Assembly (NCBI GenBank): GCA_016713135.1 | Contig: JADJPR010000002.1 | Location: 248,001-312,000, forward strand | Source of the DNA: Rhodanobacteraceae bacterium | Lineage (GTDB): Bacteria; Pseudomonadota; Gammaproteobacteria; Xanthomonadales; SZUA-5 | Direction: 5' to 3' | DNA length: 64,000 nucleotides | Shown here: positions 23,025-33,222 of the stretch, piece by piece | How positions within the stretch are numbered: the first letter of the stretch is position 1 | Layout: each line of letters starts with the position of its first letter | Notes under the pieces: model-generated | Database searches by the model: none | Told to the model about the DNA's origin: nothing | What the model saw: the letters and a program-made list of their open reading frames with translations, nothing else | Translations under genes and position numbers: made by a program

Positions 23025-25019
23025 ATGAGCGAGCGAACTGCAGTGCGATGCCTGCATGCGATGCTGATCTGGGCCAGCGCGATGGCGCCGGCAGCGGCGG
23101 GCTGTCCACCGGCGGCTGAGCGCGCGCAACTGGTGGCGGCAGCGCAGTCCAGTCCGCAAGCGAGCCGGCGCGCTGCTTGGGAGACGGCGATCGCGGCACA
23201 CCGGGCCTGCCAGGACCCGGAGGCCGAGGCCCAGGCGCTCGCCGGCTGGTCCGAGCAGACCATGCGCGACAACCAGCGCGATGAAGCGCTCGAGGTCGAG
23301 ACCGCGCGGCACGCCCTGGCGGCGCGTACCGGTCTGGACGACCATCGCGCCGACGCGGCGCTGCACTTGGGCATCCTGCTCGGCAACCGCGGCGAGGCCG
23401 ATCTCGGCGAGCGTCGGCTGCGCGAGGCTGCGGCCCTGTTCGAATCCCTGAGCGCCTGGTCGCAGGCGGCGGACACCTATTCGCGACTGGCCCGCGGAAA
23501 TCGCCAGGCCGGCGACTACCTGGCGGCGCTGACCGACGAACAGAAGGCGCTGGCGATGCGCCGGCGAATCGATCCACCGCCCAACGTCTGGCGCTCGCTG
23601 CTCAATCTCGCGGTACTGTACGAGCAGCTTGAGCTGCACGAGGACGCTCGGCGCCGCTACGCCGACGCACTCGATGAGGCCGCGCGTGAGGGCGACGACG
23701 CGAATGTCGCCATCGTGCTCACGGCGTTTGCCGGCTACCTGAACGACTTTGGCGACGAACACGCCGCGCAGGCCCTGTCGATGGCCGAGCGCGCACTGAT
23801 CCTGGTGCGCCGCGGCGGCGACCAGGTGCAGATCGCCTCCGCGCTGCTGCAGGTGGGTCGCGCGCACATGAATCTGCTTCATCTGGATGACGCGCAGGCC
23901 GCGTACGCCGAAGGCCTGGGCCTGGCCAGGGCCGCCGATCATCGGGCCATGAGCGCGCACCTGATCTTCCGCAGCGGTGAACTCGCGCTGCTGCAGGGCA
24001 AGCCCACGCTGGCACTCGAGCGCCTGGAGGATGCGCGCCAGCGCTACGAGTCGCTCGGAAATCGTCATCGATTGGTCAAGGTGCATGCCGCGCTGGAAGA
24101 GGTGCACACCGCGCTTGGCGACCCGCTCTCGGCGGCGCGCGCAGGGCGCGAGCGCTTCCGCCTGCGCGACGAGCTGCTCGGCAGCAACGCGACCGGCCGC
24201 CTGGGGGAGCTGCTGAGCCGCTTCGAGCTCAGCGAAGAGCGCCTGCGCAACGAGCACCTGGAGCAGGAGAAGGCAGTCGCCGAACTGACCTTGCAGGCCG
24301 AGCGGCGCGAGCTGCAGCTGATCTACCTTGTGGCAGGCGGGATCGCCCTGGCATTGCTGCTGCTGGGCTGGCGGCATGTCACGGCGCGCCGCCTGTACCG
24401 CCTGCTGAGCCAGCAGAACCAGTTGGTCGTGGCCCAGGCGGAACAGCTGGCGGCGGCCAACCGGCAACTGACCGAGCAGAGCGAGCGGCTGTACCAGAGC
24501 AGCATCACCGACGGGCTGACCGGCGTGCACAACCGCGCACACGGCATGGCGCGGCTACAGGAATGGCTGGCGCCTGGCGGCCAACGTCGCGCATGCCCGG
24601 CGGTGCTGCTGTTCGATGTCGATCACTTCAAGGCGATCAACGACCGCCACGGCCACCCGATAGGCGATCAGGTGCTGGTCGCGGTCGCTCGCGCGCTGCA
24701 GCAGGCGCTGCCCGATGGCGCGGAACTCAGCCGCGTCGGCGGCGAGGAGTTCATGGTGCTGCTCGCCGACGGTCCGCAGCAGCCGGCGATCGAAGCCGCC
24801 GAACGCTTGCGGCGCTGCGTGCACGACGTGTGCGTCGAAGCCTGCGGGCAGCGCATCGGCGTCAGCGTCAGCGGCGGCCTGTGCCGAGCCGCGCACCTTT
24901 CCGAATGCAGCCCGCAGCGGGCGTATGCCGCCGCGGATGCGGCCCTGTACCTGGCGAAGGGTGCCGGTCGCGATCGCATCGTGATCTACGCAGACGAGCA
25001 GGCGGCAGCACTGCCCTGA
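23025..25019 (+). CDS. TPR-containing membrane diguanylate cyclase
   Basis: The 664-residue product has a signal sequence (about 1-25), a periplasmic array of TPR-like helices (about 60-400), a helix-rich coiled segment, one transmembrane helix (about 432-450), a second coiled coil and a GGDEF domain (about 490-660). The active site reads GGEEF near 572-576, and DVDHFKAINDRHGH is intact, so c-di-GMP synthesis is likely. No allosteric RxxD motif was confirmed. Its start was fixed at the ATG before the signal sequence. Confidence 0.88.
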   Translation: MSERTAVRCLHAMLIWASAMAPAAAGCPPAAERAQLVAAAQSSPQASRRAAWETAIAAHRACQDPEAEAQALAGWSEQTMRDNQRDEALEVETARHALAARTGLDDHRADAALHLGILLGNRGEADLGERRLREAAALFESLSAWSQAADTYSRLARGNRQAGDYLAALTDEQKALAMRRRIDPPPNVWRSLLNLAVLYEQLELHEDARRRYADALDEAAREGDDANVAIVLTAFAGYLNDFGDEHAAQALSMAERALILVRRGGDQVQIASALLQVGRAHMNLLHLDDAQAAYAEGLGLARAADHRAMSAHLIFRSGELALLQGKPTLALERLEDARQRYESLGNRHRLVKVHAALEEVHTALGDPLSAARAGRERFRLRDELLGSNATGRLGELLSRFELSEERLRNEHLEQEKAVAELTLQAERRELQLIYLVAGGIALALLLLGWRHVTARRLYRLLSQQNQLVVAQAEQLAAANRQLTEQSERLYQSSITDGLTGVHNRAHGMARLQEWLAPGGQRRACPAVLLFDVDHFKAINDRHGHPIGDQVLVAVARALQQALPDGAELSRVGGEEFMVLLADGPQQPAIEAAERLRRCVHDVCVEACGQRIGVSVSGGLCRAAHLSECSPQRAYAAADAALYLAKGAGRDRIVIYADEQAAALP

Positions 25020-25107
25020 TTGGCTCCCCGGGGAAAGGGCGAACTGGCTCTCGGCCGGCCATGGTCGCGCGTACACACTGCGCGGCACCCCAAACGAGTC
25101 CCTGCCG

Positions 25108-25542
25108 ATGAAGACCCCTGCCCTGCTGCTGGCCAATGCGCTGTTCGCCTCCACTGCGCTCCAGGCGGCGCCGGTCGATGACGCCGAAACCGTCGCTGCG
25201 CTGGACCGCGAGTACCAGAGCGCGGTCAAGCACAACGATGCCGCGACCATGGCGCGCATCCTTGCCGACGACTTCGTGTTGGTCGCCGGCAACGGCGCGG
25301 TGCACGACCGTGCGGCCCTGCTGGCCGAGGCGCGCAGTGCGAGCGTCAGTTATGAGCAGCAGGACGAACTGGAGCAGCAGGTCCGCGTGTGGGGCGACAC
25401 CGCCGTGGTGACAGCGAAACTGTGGGTCAAGGGCACCCGCGAGGGCCAGGCCTTCGATCGCAAGTTGTGGTTCAGCGATGTCTACGTGCGCACCGCGGAC
25501 GGCTGGCGCTACGTGCTCGGCCAGGTGGGCCAGCGCGAGTAG
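25108..25542 (+). CDS. Exported DUF4440 (NTF2-like) protein
   Basis: A 144-residue protein with a signal peptide (cut after about ALQAA, 21) and a single NTF2-like fold: a helix with ALDREYQSAVKHNDAATMARIL, DDFVLVAGNG and the closing strand DGWRYVLGQVG. Such small domains bind ligands or act as subunits; no catalytic residues can be assigned. It lies between a diguanylate cyclase and an L,D-transpeptidase. Confidence 0.8.
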   Translation: MKTPALLLANALFASTALQAAPVDDAETVAALDREYQSAVKHNDAATMARILADDFVLVAGNGAVHDRAALLAEARSASVSYEQQDELEQQVRVWGDTAVVTAKLWVKGTREGQAFDRKLWFSDVYVRTADGWRYVLGQVGQRE

Positions 25543-25607
25543 CCCGGCTTGCGCCCGCGGGCTCCGGTCGCGAAACTGGTGGCGCTGCAGGTCGATCCGG
25601 GAATGCT

Positions 25608-26636
25608 GTGCCGTCCAAACCGCTGGTCTCACCCACGCGCCGACATGTGCTGCGCGCCCTGATCTCGTCGTGGATGCTGGTGTGCCTGCCGCAGGTCCTG
25701 CCTGCTGCCACGCCAGACGATGGCCTCAAGGCCGGCGAGTACTGGTGGACGCCCGAGCTGGCACCCGGCGGCCCACTGGTGATCGTGGTCAGCCTGCCGG
25801 AGCAGCGCGCCCGCGTCTATCGCAACGGGATCCGCATCGGCGTCACCACGATCAGCAGCGGCCGGCGCGGCTACGAGACGCCGCCGGGCGTGTACGCGAT
25901 CCTGCAGAAGCGTCGCGAGCACTACTCCAACCTCTACGACGACGCGCCGATGCCCTACATGCAGCGGCTGACCTGGGACGGCGTGGCGCTGCACGGCGGC
26001 CATGTCACCGGGCGTCCGGCCTCGCATGGCTGCGTACGCCTGCCCGAGGCCTTCGCCGAGAAACTCTTCGCGGTGACCGAGCGCGGCATGACCGTGATCG
26101 TCGCCGAGGGTGCGACGCCGGTGCCCAACCTGGAAGGCAGCGGCATCCTGGCGCCGACAGAGGCCGCCGGCGCTGCGCCGCGGCCGCGCCGTTACAGCCC
26201 GCCGCAGCGCTACCACCTGAGCCCCGGGCTGGCCACCAGCGGCCCGATATCGGTGCTGATCAGCAGCGCCGATGCCGCCGTAGTGGTGCTGCGCGGCGGC
26301 AGCGAGATCGCCCGGGCGCGGATCGACATCGAGCCTGGCGTACGCTTCGGGCTGCATGCCTGGGTGATGCTGGACGGCGATGCCGGCCAGCCCAGCGCGG
26401 TGGTTCCAGGCCGACGCCAGCACCAGTGGATGGAGCTGGCGCTGCCGGCGCACGCGCCGCCGGGGCACCGCCCCTTCGACGCGGCGGCGGTCAGCGCCTT
26501 TCGCCTGCCGCCACCGTTCCTGACCGCGATCCACGACTGGCTGGAGCCCGGCGCCACGGTGATCGTCACCGACGAGCCGGTCGACCCCGGCAGCAAGGTA
26601 ACGGTGTTGGACGCAGCTGAAGAAGGCGACGGCTGA
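25608..26636 (+). CDS. L,D-transpeptidase (YkuD) with C-terminal extension
   Basis: YkuD enzymes form 3-3 cross-links in peptidoglycan or attach proteins to it. From a GTG start the protein is 342 residues. After a signal sequence (RRHVLRALISS, which has a twin-Arg-like look, about 11-35) the catalytic domain (about 55-170) carries HGGHVTGRPASHGCVRLP, with the nucleophile Cys142. About 170 more residues follow with no recognised motif. The family's usual length is shorter, so the extension may be a targeting or partner domain. A different start cannot be excluded. Confidence 0.85.
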   Translation: MPSKPLVSPTRRHVLRALISSWMLVCLPQVLPAATPDDGLKAGEYWWTPELAPGGPLVIVVSLPEQRARVYRNGIRIGVTTISSGRRGYETPPGVYAILQKRREHYSNLYDDAPMPYMQRLTWDGVALHGGHVTGRPASHGCVRLPEAFAEKLFAVTERGMTVIVAEGATPVPNLEGSGILAPTEAAGAAPRPRRYSPPQRYHLSPGLATSGPISVLISSADAAVVVLRGGSEIARARIDIEPGVRFGLHAWVMLDGDAGQPSAVVPGRRQHQWMELALPAHAPPGHRPFDAAAVSAFRLPPPFLTAIHDWLEPGATVIVTDEPVDPGSKVTVLDAAEEGDG

Positions 26637-26674
26637 GGGCTGCGCCGGCCGCGTTCGCCGGCTATGTTGCGGCC

Positions 26675-27376
26675 ATGCGCACTTTCCTGATGTCGTTCTT
26701 CGCCCTGCCGGCGCTGCTGCTGGCCGGCGCCGCCGCAGCCGGTGACCTGGGCGACAAGCTCGCGCGGCTGGCGCCCGAGGCCGATCCGGCTGTGATCAAG
26801 CTCGCGCTCCGCGCGCGCCAGTGCGCGCTGGCGCACGGCGAGGCGGAGGCGGACGACCGCCTTGCGGTGATCGATTACTCGCGACCGTCGACCGAGCGCC
26901 GCCTGTGGGTGTTCGAGCTCGAGCCTGCGCGCCTGCTCTACTCGGAGCACGTCGCCCACGGTCGCGGCAGTGGCGACAACCTCGCGCAGCGCTTCTCGAA
27001 TGTCGAGGGCAGCCACCAGTCCAGCCTGGGCCTGTTCCGCACCGCCGAGACCTACCAGGGCGGCAACGGCTATTCGCTGCGCATGGACGGTCTGGAACCC
27101 GGGATCAACGACCGCGCGCGGCCACGCGCCATCGTCATGCACGGCGCACCCTATGTGAACCCGGAGCAGGCGCTGCGCCAGGGCCGCCTCGGGCGCAGCT
27201 TCGGCTGCCCGGCGGTGCGCCGCGAGATCGCCCACGAGCTTATCGACACCCTCAAGCAGGGGCAGTTGCTGTTCGCTTACTATCCTGACGAGGCCTGGCT
27301 GCGGCATTCGCAGTTCCTCGCCTGCGAGGACGCATCGGCCGAGCTGACTGCGGCGGCCGCAGGCGGGAGTCCGTGA
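26675..27376 (+). CDS. Murein L,D-transpeptidase catalytic domain protein (YkuD_2 type)
   Basis: The 233-residue product has a signal peptide (cut near AAAAG, 22) and a domain with RRLWVFELEPARLLYSEHVAHGRGSG, then SSLGLFRTAETYQGGNGYSLRMDGLEPGIND and GRSFGCPAVRRE with Cys178 as the likely nucleophile. This pattern is typical of YkuD_2 proteins. It lies 38 bases after another L,D-transpeptidase; the two may act together on cell wall cross-links. Confidence 0.88.
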   Translation: MRTFLMSFFALPALLLAGAAAAGDLGDKLARLAPEADPAVIKLALRARQCALAHGEAEADDRLAVIDYSRPSTERRLWVFELEPARLLYSEHVAHGRGSGDNLAQRFSNVEGSHQSSLGLFRTAETYQGGNGYSLRMDGLEPGINDRARPRAIVMHGAPYVNPEQALRQGRLGRSFGCPAVRREIAHELIDTLKQGQLLFAYYPDEAWLRHSQFLACEDASAELTAAAAGGSP

Positions 27377-27515
27377 TGGATCTGCGACTTGTCACCGCCC
27401 TCGGCACGGGTGACCGCAGCGATTCACCTGCGATGAACTGACGAGCCCTCTGCTTTTCTCTGCGCTCCTCTGCGTCCTTGGCGTCTGCGCGTTGAACCGC
27501 TCCGCCACGCAGCCG
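27377..27515. other. Convergent gap with a CTCTGCG-type repeat run
   Basis: No gene is seen. The run CCTCTGC, CTCTGCG, CTCCTCTGCGTCC (about 27448-27478) resembles one arm of the GCAAAGGAC palindromes (TTTGCGTCC) with T replaced by CT, but no matching second arm is visible. Confidence 0.35.
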
Positions 27516-30500
27516 TCAGCGCTCCGTGCGCCAGCTCGCCGAGGCCCTCTGCTCGGCGCCGCTGATGCCTTCCAACTCGATATGTTCGGTCAGGCGGTAG
27601 CGCAGGATCACCAGCTGGGTGGCGTCGAGCAGGCTGGTGCCGTAGCCGATGAAGAATCGCGGCGAGAGGTATTTGCCCACCACCAGCGCCGAGCCGATCG
27701 CCGAGCCGAAGCTCTCGACGCCGGCGGCGAGCCCGAGCTTCTTGCCGATGCTGCCGGCAACCAGGCTGCCGCCAGCGGTCTCGAGCGCACTGGCGTATTC
27801 GCCGAGTTGCTCGCTGTCGGCCCCGCTGGCGGTGGCGAGCGGCCGTCCGAGCACCAGGTAGGACAGGGTTTCCGACTGGTCCAGTGCCGGGTCCGAATAC
27901 AGCCGGATTGCCGGACGGCGCGCGTTGCCGCGCACCTGCACGCCGACGCGCTGGCGGTCCACGCGCTTGACCGCGAGGATGTCGAGGCTGGGGTTGTCGG
28001 CGCGCCCGCCGCCGAAGCCGAGCCGGCCGCGCTCGATGTCGAGCTTCTGCCCGTAGGCGTTATAGATGCCGCCGATCAGCATCTCGCCGGTCGCGCGCGG
28101 CAGCTTGCCGGGGCGCTGGATCAGGTGCACACCGCCGTTGAGCGTGGCCTCGATGCCATAGCCGCGCAGGTCCACCGCCTGGATCAGCGCGACTGATACC
28201 TCGGCGCTGATGGGAAGCGGCGGTGGTGGTGGCGGCGCGTCCTCGATGACCACGTCCTCGGACGCCGGGAAGGCGGGCTGGAAGCGGTCGAGGTCGATCT
28301 TGCCCTGGCGCAACAGGATGCCGCCGTCGATGGCGAAACCCTCGGCCCCGCGCTTGACCAGGAAATTCGCATCGCCGGCCAGGCGCACCGCCGGCAGGTC
28401 GACGAAACCGGCGTTGTCGGCGCGGATGCGCACCTCCGAGACGTCGCTGTCGCCCAGGCCCACCAGCCCGTCGATGCGCACATGGCCCGGGGCGATCGCG
28501 AAGGCGCCGTCGACGCGCACCAGCCCGTCGCCTTCCAGCAGCACGCCGAGGGTACTCTCAGTCGCCTTCAGGCCCAGCGCCGGCAGCTCGAAGGCCAGTT
28601 CCTTGCCTTCCAGCAGACCGCGGACCCGGGTGGGATCCGACAGCGGTGCGCTGACCTCGCCCGACAGGCCGCCGCGCATGCCCTGCACTTCCGCCGACAG
28701 CCCGTCGACGAAACTGAGGTCGGTGATCGCGAGTTTCGCGCTGAACTCGCCGTCCGGCTGGTCGAATCCGCTTGCCCGGGCGTCGATGCGGCCATGGCCG
28801 GGCAGTTCGATGGCGGCATCCAGCGCGGCGCTGGCGCCGTCGAAGCCGAGCTGGCCATTGAAGGCCAGCGGCGTGTCCAAGCCCTCGGTGCCGCGCAGTT
28901 GGCCGTCATCGATGTCGAAACGCAGCGCGCCGCCGGGTTTGCCATCCGGATCCAGCGTCAGTTCGCCACCGCCGGACAGCTGGCCATCGACGCGCCAGTC
29001 GCCGGGCTCGGCCCAGGCCTGCAACTCCTTGAGCGGCAAACCATCGAGGGCAATCGACACGACGCTCTGGGTCTCGTCGCGACGGCCGCTGAGGCAGGCG
29101 CGCGCGGTCGCGGCCGTCAGGCAGGCCTGGCCGAGGGATTGCTGCGCCGGCCCGATCGATAGCGCCGCGGTATCTTCCAGCGTCCACGGCGCGCCGCGTG
29201 CCGGCGTCAGCTCCAGCCGCTCCAGGGTGCCGCTCCAGGCATCCAGCTGGCGGCTACCGGCGAGCGCCAGCTCGACCCGCCCGCGGGCCTCGCGCGTGCT
29301 GAGTTCGATCCGATGCGCGGCTTCGTCGCCACTCACGGTCAGGCGCAACGGCTTGAAGTGGCTGCCGTCGAGCGCAAGGTCGTCGCTGGCAACGTCCAGC
29401 GACCAGCCGGCCTGCTTGCCGATGCGGATTTGCGATGCCGCGATGCCATCGATGGCCAGATCGTCGATCTGCAGCAGCGCGCGGGTCGCGGCGACCGGAT
29501 CGGCGTCCATGCGCGTGTCGATCCGTCCGCTGACGCGCCCCTGCCAGGGCCCGAGGCGTGCCAGGTCGAAGTCCTTCAGCGCCAGCGAGAGCGCATCGGC
29601 CTCGGGCACTTCCAGGCTTGCGCTGCCGGCGCCCCAGCGCAGTTCGATGCGCCCGGCGAGCGGCTGCGCATCGCGACCTTCCAGCTTGCCCGCCAGCGCG
29701 ATCGGTGCGGCGCGCAACTCGCCCGACAGGTCTGCGATCGCCAGCGCCCAGTCCGCGCGCGCGCCGAGCGTGGCATCCAGGCGCATCTGGCCAGCGAGCG
29801 TGCCGGGCCAGTCGGCGAGCAGCAGCGCGGGGTCGACATCGCTGGCCTTGAGGTCGAAACCAAGCCCGGTGGCTGCGCCCAGGGTGACCGTGCCACTGAG
29901 GTCCAGCAGGCTCTGCGCCAACCCGATCTGCGAGGGCGCCACTTCGATCCGCGCGGGCGTGCCGGACAGCGCCAGCCGCAGCGGGCCGCTCTGTTCGCCG
30001 CGCGTCCAGGTACCGTCCAGGGCCAGTTGCCAGGCCGCGCTGTGGCCGCCGAGCCGGAGACCGGCGCTGATGCGCGGCGCCAGTTCCGGCGGCGCCTCGC
30101 GCCAGTCACCCGCCCACAGCTTCTCCAGCTTGCCTTCGATGGCACCGGCTGCGGCGGACGGATCGGTGGGCCACTCGCCCGTCAGTGAGAGCCGGCCTAT
30201 CTCGGGCGAGGCCACTGCCAGGGCACCGATGCGGACGCGGTTTTCGAGGAACTCGAGTCCTTGCAGCGTCAGATCGATGCGCCGGCCATCGACGGTCACC
30301 GGGCCGGACACGCCGAGTTTTCCTCCCATCCAGTCCACCGCGAGTTCCAGGTCGAGCATGCGCACCGGCGCATCGACGCCGAAGCTCGCGAGATCGATAT
30401 CGCTGGCGCCGAGCGTGCCGCGGACACCGAGGGCACCGAGCGGCTGGCTGAGATCCGCAGCCACGCGCAGCTCGCCGCCGCCGTCCAGCGCCAGCTCGAT

Positions 30501-31172
30501 CGCCAGCGCGTCCAGGTCGCCGGCCATGCGCAACTGCGCGCGATGCAGCACTGCCGGCAGGGTCCACTCGCCCTCGCTGGCGAACTCGCCGGCCCAGTCG
30601 CGCTGGGTGTCGACCGCCGCCCGCGCCCGCACAGCAAACTCGCCCTGGCGCAGCGCAAGGCCATCGATGGAAATACTCCCGTCGCGCAGGGCGATCTCGG
30701 TAGCGGCCAGCGAGAACACCAGCGGCTGATCGCCGCCGAGGTCGATTTCATTGGCCACCAGCTCGAGGTTGCGCAGCACCAATGCGACCGGCAGTTCAAT
30801 CACGCCCGGCCGGGCCGGTGGCTGCGTGGGCTCGTCCTCGCCCGGCAGCAAGGTGTAGCGCGCGCCGGCCAGTCGCAGCGACGCAATGTGCACCTCGCCG
30901 CGGAGCAGCCGCGAGGTCTTGACCTGCATCGCCAGTTGCACCGCGCTGATACGCACGCCGGGCAGTTCCAGCCGCGGCGTGTCGATCTCGAATCCACCCG
31001 CCAGCGAGCCGCGCAGCGCGGCGTACTCGATGCTGCCGCCTGCCGCGCCAAGGCCGCGATCAAGCAGGAAGGCGAGGCCCGATTCGCTGCGGAACAACCA
31101 GACGGCGGTGGCCAGCAGCAGGAGGAAGATCCCCAGCAGCGACCAGCCCAGCCAGCGCGCGAGCCGCCTCAC
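27516..31172 (-). CDS. tamB: Translocation and assembly module protein TamB
   Basis: TamB is a large inner-membrane-anchored periplasmic bridge protein that works with TamA in outer-membrane assembly and lipid transport. The 1218-residue product has an N-terminal transmembrane helix (about 8-27), a very long beta-rich repetitive region and the C-terminal DUF490 block (about 930-1218), with GGIYNAYGQKLDIERGRLGF and SYLVLGRPL. The start is GTG, overlapping the tamA stop as GTGA, so the two are translationally coupled. Confidence 0.93.
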   Translation of the reverse strand: MRRLARWLGWSLLGIFLLLLATAVWLFRSESGLAFLLDRGLGAAGGSIEYAALRGSLAGGFEIDTPRLELPGVRISAVQLAMQVKTSRLLRGEVHIASLRLAGARYTLLPGEDEPTQPPARPGVIELPVALVLRNLELVANEIDLGGDQPLVFSLAATEIALRDGSISIDGLALRQGEFAVRARAAVDTQRDWAGEFASEGEWTLPAVLHRAQLRMAGDLDALAIELALDGGGELRVAADLSQPLGALGVRGTLGASDIDLASFGVDAPVRMLDLELAVDWMGGKLGVSGPVTVDGRRIDLTLQGLEFLENRVRIGALAVASPEIGRLSLTGEWPTDPSAAAGAIEGKLEKLWAGDWREAPPELAPRISAGLRLGGHSAAWQLALDGTWTRGEQSGPLRLALSGTPARIEVAPSQIGLAQSLLDLSGTVTLGAATGLGFDLKASDVDPALLLADWPGTLAGQMRLDATLGARADWALAIADLSGELRAAPIALAGKLEGRDAQPLAGRIELRWGAGSASLEVPEADALSLALKDFDLARLGPWQGRVSGRIDTRMDADPVAATRALLQIDDLAIDGIAASQIRIGKQAGWSLDVASDDLALDGSHFKPLRLTVSGDEAAHRIELSTREARGRVELALAGSRQLDAWSGTLERLELTPARGAPWTLEDTAALSIGPAQQSLGQACLTAATARACLSGRRDETQSVVSIALDGLPLKELQAWAEPGDWRVDGQLSGGGELTLDPDGKPGGALRFDIDDGQLRGTEGLDTPLAFNGQLGFDGASAALDAAIELPGHGRIDARASGFDQPDGEFSAKLAITDLSFVDGLSAEVQGMRGGLSGEVSAPLSDPTRVRGLLEGKELAFELPALGLKATESTLGVLLEGDGLVRVDGAFAIAPGHVRIDGLVGLGDSDVSEVRIRADNAGFVDLPAVRLAGDANFLVKRGAEGFAIDGGILLRQGKIDLDRFQPAFPASEDVVIEDAPPPPPPLPISAEVSVALIQAVDLRGYGIEATLNGGVHLIQRPGKLPRATGEMLIGGIYNAYGQKLDIERGRLGFGGGRADNPSLDILAVKRVDRQRVGVQVRGNARRPAIRLYSDPALDQSETLSYLVLGRPLATASGADSEQLGEYASALETAGGSLVAGSIGKKLGLAAGVESFGSAIGSALVVGKYLSPRFFIGYGTSLLDATQLVILRYRLTEHIELEGISGAEQRASASWRTER

Positions 31173-32989
31173 AGCTCGGGCCCGATGGTCAGGTGCAGGC
31201 GCAGGCCGTCGCCCTCGCCCGCCACCGGCTGCGCCAGGTCGACCCGCACCAGGCCCACCGGCGAGCGCCAGCGCAGACCCACGCCCACGCCGGCGGCAAT
31301 CTCGAAATCACCCGCGCTGAACGCATTGCCGGCGTCGACGAAACCGGCCACACCGAATTCGCCGAACAGATGCTTCTCGTACTCGAACGAGCCCACCGCC
31401 AGGTACTTGCCACCGCCGACATTGCCGAGCGCATTGGGCGGGCCGAGGGTCTGGTAGCCGAAACCCCGCAGGCTGCGGTCGCCGCCGGCGAAGAAGCGCA
31501 GCTGCGGCGGCATCGCATCGAAATCGTCGGTCCACAGCGCGCCCAGTGTCAGGCGCGCCAGCCAGCGGTTGTCGCCGTGCGGCATGAGCAGCTTGGCCTC
31601 GGCCTTGAACTGGGCGAATGCCGCGTCGCCGCCGCCGGGCGTCGCGCGCGCCTCCGCCGACAGCGACCAACCCTGGCGCGGCGCGAGGAAGTCGTCGGTC
31701 AGCCGGCGGAACCAGCGGGCCTCGGGGTACACCAGGGTGCTGCTGCCGGGCAGCTCGCCGACTTCGAAATCGCCACTCTGCGCCGCCAGGCCCCAGGCGA
31801 AGGAGCCGTGCTCGTGCTCCAGCTGGCGCGCCAGGAACAGGTTGGACACCTTCTGCGTGGAGGTGTCGGTGGTCTCGTCGCGATAGGACAGCGAAGCGAC
31901 CCAGGATTCGCGATCCGCGCCGGGCAACGGGATCACATACTGCCCGCCTAGGGTGTTCAGGCGCTGGCTGATTTCGGCGCGCACGCTGGCCTTGTGACCG
32001 CGATCATTGAGCCAGCGCCGGTTGGCGCCGCCCTGCACGCCGGCGCCGCTGTCGGTGCCGAAGGACACGCCGCCGGTGTAGACCGTGCGCTTGGCCGGGC
32101 GCAGGCGCACCACGATCGGCACCTGCTGGTCATGCGCATGTGCCTGGTCGGTCTCGATCTCCACCTCGCCGAAATAATCGCTGTCGAGCAGGCGCTGCTG
32201 CAGCTCGACCAGCCGGTCCTGGCGGTAATCCTGGCCAACCTTGTAGGGCAGATAACCTTTCAGCAGGTGATCCGGGAATTGCGCACCCTCGAAGCGCGTC
32301 TGCGCGAAACGGAAGCGCGGGCCGGACTCGAACTTCAGGCGGATGCGGGCGCTGTGCTCCGCCAGGCGCACGCCGACGCGCTTTTCCACCAGATTGGCAT
32401 CGAGGTAGCCGCGCTCAGCCAGCGCGTCGCCGATCTTCGCCTTGCTCGCCTCGTAGACCGCGTGGTCGAGGATGGTTTCAGGCGCCGGCGCGAAGGCCGC
32501 AACGGCCCGCTTCACCGTCTTGTCCTCGCCGCCCGGACCGGCGACCGAGACGTCGGCGCTCGCGACCAGCGTCGGTTCGCCGGGGTCGATCTTGAACCGC
32601 GCGATCCAGGTCTTGCCCTCCAGTTCCAGCGTGCTGTCGACCTTGGCGTGGTAATAGCCGAATGGCTGCAGCGCCTTGGCCATCTGTTTCGCCGCGCGCG
32701 CGTGGACCCGGCGCACCAGCGCGTCGCTGGCGTCCTGGCGCGACATCAGGCCCTTGAGCTCCAGCGCGCCGGAGACCGCGGTGCGCATGTCGCCCTTGAC
32801 CCCGGTGATGAAGATGCGCACGCGCTGCTGGCTGCGGTCGCGCTTCTCGCCGGCCGCGACCGGCGCCCGTTCCTGGTTCCCGCCGCCCCACAGCGTGGCG
32901 CAGCCGGCGAGGTGCAGGCACAGCAGCAGCGCAAGCGCGCGCGCTGCGCGATGGAGCATCCTGGGCAATCGGAAAACGGTGTCTTGCAT
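31169..32989 (-). CDS. tamA: Omp85-family protein TamA with lipobox-like leader
   Basis: TamA is an outer-membrane Omp85 barrel with three periplasmic POTRA domains. The 606-residue product has POTRA-like repeats (about 50-290: PFGYYHAKVDSTLE, GYLDANLVEKRVGV, DSDYFGEVEIE), then a barrel with the L6 block FAGGDRSLRGFGYQTLGP near 510 and a terminal strand. Its leader LALLLCLHLAGCATLWGG carries a lipobox, unusual for this family. It overlaps tamB and is divergent from htrA, a periplasmic quality-control protease. Confidence 0.92.
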   Translation of the reverse strand: MQDTVFRLPRMLHRAARALALLLCLHLAGCATLWGGGNQERAPVAAGEKRDRSQQRVRIFITGVKGDMRTAVSGALELKGLMSRQDASDALVRRVHARAAKQMAKALQPFGYYHAKVDSTLELEGKTWIARFKIDPGEPTLVASADVSVAGPGGEDKTVKRAVAAFAPAPETILDHAVYEASKAKIGDALAERGYLDANLVEKRVGVRLAEHSARIRLKFESGPRFRFAQTRFEGAQFPDHLLKGYLPYKVGQDYRQDRLVELQQRLLDSDYFGEVEIETDQAHAHDQQVPIVVRLRPAKRTVYTGGVSFGTDSGAGVQGGANRRWLNDRGHKASVRAEISQRLNTLGGQYVIPLPGADRESWVASLSYRDETTDTSTQKVSNLFLARQLEHEHGSFAWGLAAQSGDFEVGELPGSSTLVYPEARWFRRLTDDFLAPRQGWSLSAEARATPGGGDAAFAQFKAEAKLLMPHGDNRWLARLTLGALWTDDFDAMPPQLRFFAGGDRSLRGFGYQTLGPPNALGNVGGGKYLAVGSFEYEKHLFGEFGVAGFVDAGNAFSAGDFEIAAGVGVGLRWRSPVGLVRVDLAQPVAGEGDGLRLHLTIGPEL

Positions 32990-33222
32990 GGCAGCGACCA
33001 TAGCGCGAGATGCGTCTGCGTGAGTTGACGACACACATGACGCCTGGCGGATTGCGACGATTGGACGTGCCGGCGCATCTTGATGAATCCGGCGGGTCGC
33101 CCCCACATTCGTACGACACCCGGTTCGTTAATTTCAGCTGATCGCAGCCGATGGCGACGGAACCTGCATCGGATTCGCGGTCTAAACGTCCAGTTCCCCA
33201 ACAACCCCACAAGAATCCAGCC

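Noticed and set aside
22596..24542. A 648-codon minus-strand frame opposite the LysR and GGDEF genes
   Set aside because: It crosses two real genes and has shadow-type composition with no motif.
30106..30729. Open frames on both strands inside tamB
   Set aside because: The long, repetitive, high-GC tamB gene produces shadows; the tamB frame is continuous and ends with the DUF490 domain.
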